DNA from: Firmicutes bacterium ADurb.Bin467
Lineage (GTDB): Bacteria; Bacillota; Clostridia; Christensenellales; Aristaeellaceae
Reading direction: 5' to 3'
DNA length: 11,891 bases
Assembly (NCBI GenBank): GCA_002068815.1
Contig: MWAC01000038.1
Span: 1 to 11,891 of the forward strand
Below the pieces are notes generated by a model. It was not told the origin of the DNA. It made no database searches and saw only the letters and a program-made list of their open reading frames with translations. The position numbers and the translations under genes are program-made. Shown here one piece after another: positions 7,326 to 11,891 of this stretch (positions are counted from its first letter, which is position 1; each line of letters begins with the position of its first letter).

Positions 7326-8056
7326 ACGCGATTGAGATGCGCGGCCTGACGCGCGCGTTCGGCGAGCGGCTCGCGGTCGACCATCTTTCACTCTGGGTCG
7401 GCGAGGGCGAGTTCTTCGCGCTGCTCGGGCAGAACGGCGCGGGCAAGACGACGGCGGTCCGCATGCTCTCGTGCCTTCTGAAGCCGACCGCGGGCGACGC
7501 GCTCGTGATGGGGAGGAACATCCTGACCGATCCGGAGGGTGTGAAGCGCGCGATCAACCTGTCGCCGCAGGAGACCGCCGTCGCGCCGAACCTGACGGTC
7601 CGGGAAAACCTCGAGTTCATCGCGCAATTGTACGGCGCGGACAGGGGGGAGGCGCGCGGGCGCGCGGAGGAGATGCTCGGGCAGTTTCACCTCTGCGAGC
7701 GGCGGAACGAGCGCGCGAAGAAGCTGTCCGGCGGCATGCAGCGCAGGCTCTCGGTCGCGATGGCGCTGATCACGCGCCCGGACGTGCTGTTCCTCGACGA
7801 GCCGACGCTCGGGCTCGACGTCCGTGCGCGGCGCGAATTGTGGCACTTCCTAGAGGCGCTGAAGGGGAGGTGCACGCTGGTGCTCACGACGCACTATCTG
7901 GAAGAGGCCGAGGCGCTCTCCGATCGCATCGCGGTGATGGGCGCGGGGCGGCTGAAGGCGCTGGGAACCGCGGCGGAATTAAAGGAACAGACCGGAACGG
8001 CGTCGCTCGAGGACGCGTTTTTGAAGCTGACGGAAGCGGAGGCGGTCGAGGAATGA
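7322..8056 (+). CDS. ABC transporter ATP-binding protein (ABC-2 exporter type)
   Basis: This ATPase subunit powers the membrane partner encoded next. In its 244 residues all nucleotide-binding motifs are intact: Walker A GQNGAGKT (36-43), Q-loop Q83 in LSPQE, signature LSGGMQ (135-140), Walker B VLFLDE (155-160) followed by the D-loop PTLGLD, and the switch histidine H191 in TTHYLEEAE. The pattern LSGGMQRRLSVAMAL and the C-terminal extension with TASLEDAFLKLT are typical of DrrA/CcmA-like ATPases that work with ABC-2 permeases to export drugs, lipids or peptides. It overlaps the regulator upstream by 4 bases (ATGA) and the permease downstream by 4 bases (ATGA). The substrate is not evident. 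Confidence 0.95.
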   Translation: MNAIEMRGLTRAFGERLAVDHLSLWVGEGEFFALLGQNGAGKTTAVRMLSCLLKPTAGDALVMGRNILTDPEGVKRAINLSPQETAVAPNLTVRENLEFIAQLYGADRGEARGRAEEMLGQFHLCERRNERAKKLSGGMQRRLSVAMALITRPDVLFLDEPTLGLDVRARRELWHFLEALKGRCTLVLTTHYLEEAEALSDRIAVMGAGRLKALGTAAELKEQTGTASLEDAFLKLTEAEAVEE

Positions 8057-8808
8057 GGACTTCCATGAGAGCCTCTTGGATATTCGCGTCCCGCACGCGC
8101 AGGGAGATACTGCGCGACCCGCTGTCGATATTGTTCGCGGTCGGGCTCCCGGTCGCGCTGATATTCCTGATGTCCGCGATGTACAAAAACGTGCCCGAGA
8201 TGGCCGTCGGAGCGCCGCACTTCGCGCCGGAGAACCTCGCGCCGGGCATATCGGTGTTGAGCCTTTCGTTCATCGCGCTGTTCTCGGGCATGCTCGTCGC
8301 AAGCGACCGGGAGTCGGCGTTTCTCGCGCGCGTCTGCGGCGCGCCGATGAAGCCGCGGGACTTCCTGCTCGGCTACTCGCTGCCGCTCTGGGTTGCGGCG
8401 GCGGCGCAGTCCGCGGTCTGCTTCGGCGCGATGCTGTTCTTCGGGCTGCCGCTCACGGGAAGGCTTCTCGCAGGCATCGCGGTGCTGATCCCGGCAGGCG
8501 CGCTGTTCACGGGCATCGGGATGCTGCTCGGCTCGGCGTTCACCTATCGGCAGGTCGGCGGCGTCGGCTCGATCCTGATACAGGTCGCGACGCTTGCCGG
8601 GGGCACGTGGTTCGACCTGAAGCTCCTGGGCACGGCGGTCGACCGGATCGCGCATCTCCTTCCGTTCGCGCACGCGGTTGACATGTCGCGCGCCGCGGTC
8701 GCCGGCGATTGCGCCGAAATCCTGCCGCACATGCTCTGGGTGCTCCTCTATGCGGCCGCGGCGTATTTCGCGGCGGCGGTCGTGTTCCGGAAGAAGTCCG
8801 GAGGGTGA
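8053..8808 (+). CDS. ABC-2 type transporter permease
   Basis: A 251-residue membrane protein with about six hydrophobic segments, at roughly 26-44, 65-83, 106-130, 138-161, 171-190 and 226-245, the layout of ABC-2 permeases. The N-terminal cytoplasmic stretch with REILRDPLSILF is a usual opening for this family. The segment DRESAFLARVCGAPMKPRDFLLGY between helices 2 and 3 matches the coupling region of ABC-2 permeases. Together with the preceding ATPase it should form a 2+2 exporter. Start: ATG 8053 overlaps the ATPase stop (ATGA), with GGAGG 9 bases upstream. An ATG at 8065 has GAGGAC at good spacing and would remove only four residues, so the two cannot be separated. A terminator follows 5 bases after the stop. 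Confidence 0.92.
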   Translation: MRTSMRASWIFASRTRREILRDPLSILFAVGLPVALIFLMSAMYKNVPEMAVGAPHFAPENLAPGISVLSLSFIALFSGMLVASDRESAFLARVCGAPMKPRDFLLGYSLPLWVAAAAQSAVCFGAMLFFGLPLTGRLLAGIAVLIPAGALFTGIGMLLGSAFTYRQVGGVGSILIQVATLAGGTWFDLKLLGTAVDRIAHLLPFAHAVDMSRAAVAGDCAEILPHMLWVLLYAAAAYFAAAVVFRKKSGG

Positions 8809-8812
8809 ACAA

Positions 8813-8851
8813 AACCGCGCCGCGCGGGGACTTGCTCCGTGCGGCGCGGTT
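8813..8851. terminator. Bidirectional terminator between convergent permease and degV
   Basis: AACCGCGCCGC (8813-8823) pairs perfectly with GCGGCGCGGTT (8841-8851). Further inner pairing between GCGGGG and CTCCGT, including two G-U pairs, leaves a loop of about 5 bases. On the minus strand it is followed by TTTTGTTC, a good U-tract for degV. On the plus strand it is followed by the weaker TGTATGTTC. It is well placed to end both convergent transcripts. Confidence 0.82.
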
Positions 8852-8861
8852 GTATGTTCGG

Positions 8862-9725
8862 CTATTCCGCGGTGGGGGCGACGCGCTCGACGGCGATGCC
8901 GACGAGCCCGGGGCCGCTGTGCACGGAGAGCGCCGCGCTGATCTCGCCCTCGAAGAACGTCTTCACGTTCTCGAGGTGCTTTTTGAGGTCGTCCCGGACG
9001 CGCTGCGCGGTCTCGAGCGCGTTCGCGTGCGCGACGGCGACGCGGCAGACGTAGCCCTTCGCGAAGTCCGCGGCGATCTTGACCGCGGCGGCGAGCGCCT
9101 TGCCCTCCCCGCGCGGCTTCGCGACGGTATGGTACGCGCCCTCCTCGTCGCAGGAGATGATCGGTCGGATGCCGAGCGCGATGCCGATCGTCGCGGCGAC
9201 CTTGCCGATCCTGCCGCCGCGCTTCAGGAACTCCAGCGTCGGCACGTAGAAGAACACGCGCGTCTCGCGCAGGTCGCGCACGAGGATGCGCTCGATCTCG
9301 TCGGCCGGAACGCCGTCCGCGATCATCTCGACCGCGCGCATGACCGTGAACCCGGCGGCGATGCCGATGTTCTTCGTATCGACGACGCGTATGTCGAGGT
9401 TCGGGAAGTCCCGCGCCATCAGCGCGATCATGCCGTTCGTGCCGCTGAGCGCGCCGGAGATCGTGATCGCGAACACATGCGTGCAGCCCTCGCGCTCGAA
9501 CGCCTCGAACGCGGCGGTGATGTGCTCGGTCGCGGGGAGCGAGGTCTTCGGCATCTCCGACTCGAGGCGCTTAAACAGCACCTCCCGGCTGATCACGCCG
9601 TCCTCATAGGCGTCGTCCCCGAAGTGGATGGACAGCGGGACGATCCGGATGCCGTGCTCGCGCGCATATTCCGCCGGCACGTCCGTTCCGGAATCGGTCA
9701 GTATTCCGATTTTTTGTGTATTCAT
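8862..9725 (-). CDS. DegV family fatty acid-binding protein
   Basis: DegV/FakB proteins hold a fatty acid, which in Firmicutes is often presented to the kinase FakA to make acyl phosphate for phospholipid synthesis. The 287 residues show the family marks: ILTDSGTDVP near the N terminus (8-17), TSLPA (61-65), the loop SGALSGT (90-96), YVPTLEFLKRGGRI (160-173), the stretch IGIALGIRPI, and HSGPGLVGI near the C terminus. T61-S62 and the SGT loop are expected to contact the fatty acid carboxylate. Start: ATG 9725 has AAAGGAG 6 bases upstream. The gene is monocistronic and diverges from pyrR. No fakA gene is in the window, so participation in the Fak system is inferred from the family. Confidence 0.95.
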   Translation of the reverse strand: MNTQKIGILTDSGTDVPAEYAREHGIRIVPLSIHFGDDAYEDGVISREVLFKRLESEMPKTSLPATEHITAAFEAFEREGCTHVFAITISGALSGTNGMIALMARDFPNLDIRVVDTKNIGIAAGFTVMRAVEMIADGVPADEIERILVRDLRETRVFFYVPTLEFLKRGGRIGKVAATIGIALGIRPIISCDEEGAYHTVAKPRGEGKALAAAVKIAADFAKGYVCRVAVAHANALETAQRVRDDLKKHLENVKTFFEGEISAALSVHSGPGLVGIAVERVAPTAE

Positions 9726-9751
9726 GGCCGTCTCCTTTGTTTGGTGCGCTA

Positions 9752-9757
9752 ATTATA
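9752..9757 (-). promoter_or_regulatory. Probable -10 box of degV
   Basis: The minus strand carries a perfect TATAAT 26 bases before the degV ATG. No good -35 hexamer lies at 16-18 bases. TTAACA is too close at 9 bases, so the promoter is supported only by its -10 element. Confidence 0.5.
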
Positions 9758-9794
9758 TCAATGCAGTGTTAAGTTTGCGTGCTCGGGAATTAAC

Positions 9795-10410
<616 letters not shown>

Positions 10411-10426
10411 CCGGAAATTCCCTCTC

Positions 10427-10589
10427 ATACCAATCCGAAATATTAATTCCTCGTCGTGCCGGGTCTTTTCGCGCAGAACTTTGTCGCTCTCCGCTCAACA
10501 TAGGTCCCCGGCTACGTTTCGCTCCGGCTCCTGGTTCTGCATCGAAAATCCCTCGGCCCTTTGAAGAAATTAATATTCCTCCTTGGTAT
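10427..10589. repeat. 163-bp long imperfect palindrome, MITE-like element
   Basis: The left end (from 10427) and the reverse complement of the right end (from 10589) share ATACCAA, then four variable bases, then AATATTAATT. Inward the two arms keep matching in blocks: GCCG/CGGC, TTTTCG (10466-10471) with CGAAAA (10543-10548), and GCAGAAC (10473-10479) with GTTCTGC (10534-10540). The whole element can therefore fold into one long interrupted hairpin. The termini read TACCAA...TTGGTA, which could hide a TA target duplication. Its AT-rich ends stand out from the GC-rich surroundings. It encodes no protein. A direct repeat ACCGGAAA flanks it at 10410-10417 and 10601-10608. It may be a miniature transposable element or a repetitive RNA hairpin, and it may also serve as the pyrR terminator. 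Confidence 0.7.
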
Positions 10590-10615
10590 TAACTGAATAA
10601 ACCGGAAAAAAACTG

Positions 10616-10676
10616 CCGACGATAGTAGCAGAAACCCGACACGATTGGAGGGATTTTGTGCTTCGTCGGTTTTTTT
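10616..10676 (+). other. Possible RNA hairpin spanning the spoIIR start, followed by a run of seven T
   Basis: CCGACGA (10616-10622) is complementary to TCGTCGG (10663-10669), which lies inside the first spoIIR codons. Seven T follow immediately (10670-10676). The 40-base loop holds the ribosome binding site and the GTG start. A second CCGAC (10636-10640) could pair with the same GTCGG instead. It resembles a translation or attenuation switch, but the large loop makes chance pairing quite possible. Confidence 0.25.
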
Positions 10677-11197
10677 GCGCGCTGTTTGCGCTCCTGATGA
10701 TCGCGGTATTTTCGGCCCCGGCGTCCGCCGAGCCGGTTTCCGATTTTGTCCGGCTGCACGTCGTGGCCGAGGGTGATTCCGATTGGGAGCAGCAGGTAAA
10801 GCTCCATGTGCGCGACGCGTGCCTCGAGGCCGCGCGCGAGCTCCTGTCCGAGTGCGACGGCGCGGACGAGGCGTACGCGGCGCTGAACGCGAACCTCGCG
10901 AAATTTCAGACCGCGGCCGTGCTCGCGGCGGGCGAGATGGGCTTTTCGGGCGAGATATCGGTCGAGACCGGCACGTTCGAATTCCCGGACAGGCTCTACG
11001 GCGACCTGTTCGTGCCCGCGGGCGACTACCGCGCGCTGCGCGTGACGCTCGGCGCGGGCGAGGGGCACAACTGGTGGTGCGTATTGTACCCGTCGCTGTG
11101 CGTGCTCGACGAAAACGCCTATCTCGCGGGGGAGCAGCCGCCCATCGAGTTCTACTCGTCGATCGGGTGCTTTCTGAGCGGACTGTTTGGAGGTTGA
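10658..11197 (+). CDS. spoIIR: Stage II sporulation protein R
   Basis: SpoIIR is made in the forespore, exported to the intermembrane space, and triggers the membrane protease SpoIIGA to activate pro-sigma-E in the mother cell. The 179-residue product has a signal peptide ending near ASA (about residue 24). Family blocks follow: VRLHVVAEGDSDWEQQVKLHVRDA (31-54), FPDRLYGDLFVPAGDYRALRV (109-129) and GEGHNWWCVLYPSLCVLD (134-151), the last being the signature with two cysteines. The start is GTG at 10658, with GGAGG 6 bases upstream; no other start fits the signal peptide. The stop is one base before the downstream hydrolase ATG, so the two genes form an operon. The promoter should be sigma-F type and must lie between pyrR and 10657, partly in or next to the palindromic element. 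I see no clear sigma-F hexamer pair. Confidence 0.93.
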   Translation: MLRRFFCALFALLMIAVFSAPASAEPVSDFVRLHVVAEGDSDWEQQVKLHVRDACLEAARELLSECDGADEAYAALNANLAKFQTAAVLAAGEMGFSGEISVETGTFEFPDRLYGDLFVPAGDYRALRVTLGAGEGHNWWCVLYPSLCVLDENAYLAGEQPPIEFYSSIGCFLSGLFGG

Positions 11198-11198
11198 C

Positions 11199-11870
11199 AT
11201 GAAGAAATTCCTCGCTTTGATCCTGGCGCTGATGATGCTCGCGCCGAACGCCTCGGCGGCGGTGGTGCTCGAGGTCGGCTCCTCCGGCGAGAACGTGCGC
11301 AAGGTGCAGCAGCGCCTCGTGCAGTACGGCTACGTTACCGGCACGCCCGACGGCAAGTACGGCGAGCGCACGCGCGACGCGGTCAAGGAGTTCCAGCGCA
11401 AGAACGGGCTGCTGGTCGACGGCCGCGTGGGGCCCAAGACCGCGGCGGCGCTCGGCGTGACGCTGAGTTCCGGCGGCTCGAGCGGCTCGTCGTCCACGAC
11501 GACGTCCGCGAAGATCGTGTCCGCCGACCACAGGCTCCTGTCGAAGCTCGTCTACGCGGAGGCGCGCGGCGAGCCGTACAAGGGGCAGGTCGCGGTTGCG
11601 GCGGTCGTCTTGAACCGCGTCGCGAGCTCGTCCTTTCCCAACACCATCTCGGGCGTGATCTACCAGAGCGGCGCGTTTTCCTGCGTGTCGAACGGCCAGA
11701 TCAATAGAACGCCCAACGCCACGGCCATCCGCGCCGCGCTCGACGCGATGAACGGGTGGGACCCGACCGGCGGCTGCCTGTATTTCTACAACCCCGCGGG
11801 AACCAGCGACCGGTGGATTCGCACGCGCACCATCAAGACGGTGATCGGCAACCACAAATTTGCGGTCTGA
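11199..11870 (+). CDS. sleB: SleB-like spore cortex-lytic hydrolase with peptidoglycan-binding domain
   Basis: This enzyme is expected to cleave spore cortex peptidoglycan at germination as a lytic transglycosylase. The 223 residues carry a signal peptide (ASA near residue 20), a PG_binding_1 domain (about 27-86, with GENVRKVQQRL and DGKYGERTRDAVKEFQRKNG), a Ser/Gly/Thr-rich linker (about 90-104), and a Hydrolase_2 (SleB/CwlJ) domain (about 112-223). The catalytic glutamate is probably E121 in LVYAEARGEPYKGQ. AVAAVVLNRV, AFSCV and GGCLYFYNP follow as in the family. Start: the frame could begin at a TTG (11187), but that codon overlaps GGAGGT, which sits 4 bases before ATG 11199. The length is near that of SleB. 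The partner gene ypeB is not seen, but the window ends 21 bases after the stop. A vegetative wall hydrolase of the same family cannot be excluded. Confidence 0.9.
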   Translation: MKKFLALILALMMLAPNASAAVVLEVGSSGENVRKVQQRLVQYGYVTGTPDGKYGERTRDAVKEFQRKNGLLVDGRVGPKTAAALGVTLSSGGSSGSSSTTTSAKIVSADHRLLSKLVYAEARGEPYKGQVAVAAVVLNRVASSSFPNTISGVIYQSGAFSCVSNGQINRTPNATAIRAALDAMNGWDPTGGCLYFYNPAGTSDRWIRTRTIKTVIGNHKFAV

Positions 11871-11891
11871 CAAACCGTTTTCCCCCACGGC

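Noticed and set aside
8709..9752. A 347-codon open frame on the plus strand opposite degV
   Set aside because: It is a shadow of degV and crosses the bidirectional terminator.
10512..11888. A 458-codon open frame on the minus strand opposite spoIIR and sleB
   Set aside because: It is an arginine-rich antisense shadow that also runs through the palindromic element. Both plus-strand genes have clear family motifs.

Overview
This is 11.9 kb of GC-rich chromosomal sequence. It appears to come from an endospore-forming, anaerobe-type Firmicute, most likely a high-GC member of the class Clostridia. The taxonomic pointers are SpoIIR and a SleB-type spore cortex hydrolase, a PyrR-type regulator, an AbrB/SpoVT-type regulator placed with an ABC-2 exporter, strong GGAGG ribosome binding sites, and sigma-A-type promoters of the Gram-positive pattern. 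The Clostridia assignment is an inference from gene content, not a measured placement. High GC opens very long spurious reading frames opposite the real genes. Real genes were chosen by protein family match, ribosome binding sites and terminator positions.

Left part, minus strand (1-4529). A gene fragment running off the left edge joins an unfamiliar N-terminal segment in frame to the middle of an Mrp/NBP35 P-loop ATPase. Next come ftsH (membrane AAA+ zinc protease), a patatin-like phospholipase, and a single-stranded DNA-binding-like protein with two OB folds. ftsH, the patatin gene and the SSB-like gene are each followed by their own intrinsic terminator, so they look like separate transcription units.

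Middle part, plus strand (4677-8808). A secreted WG-repeat protein is followed after 12 bases by a PstS-like solute-binding (lipo)protein, and a strong terminator closes this pair. A consensus promoter (TTGACA, 17 bases, TATAAT) then drives a tight three-gene operon: an AbrB/SpoVT-family regulator, an ABC ATPase and an ABC-2 permease, joined by ATGA stop/start overlaps. A perfect 10-base palindrome lies just after the -10 box and is a candidate operator for the regulator.

Right part (8813-11891). A bidirectional terminator separates the exporter operon from a convergent degV fatty-acid-binding gene. A stand-alone pyrR gene diverges from degV. After pyrR lies a 163-bp long imperfect palindrome with AT-rich terminal inverted repeats, which looks like a MITE or other repetitive hairpin element. 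It sits just upstream of spoIIR, followed one base later by a gene for a SleB-like spore cortex-lytic hydrolase with an N-terminal peptidoglycan-binding domain. These last two genes place part of the window in sporulation and germination.

I see no tRNA, rRNA, CRISPR array, integrase or prophage. Most of the window is ordinary chromosomal gene content. The points most worth a second look are the chimeric Mrp-like gene at the left edge, the 163-bp palindromic element upstream of spoIIR, the spoIIR-sleB pairing, and the palindrome on the consensus promoter of the AbrB-ABC operon.
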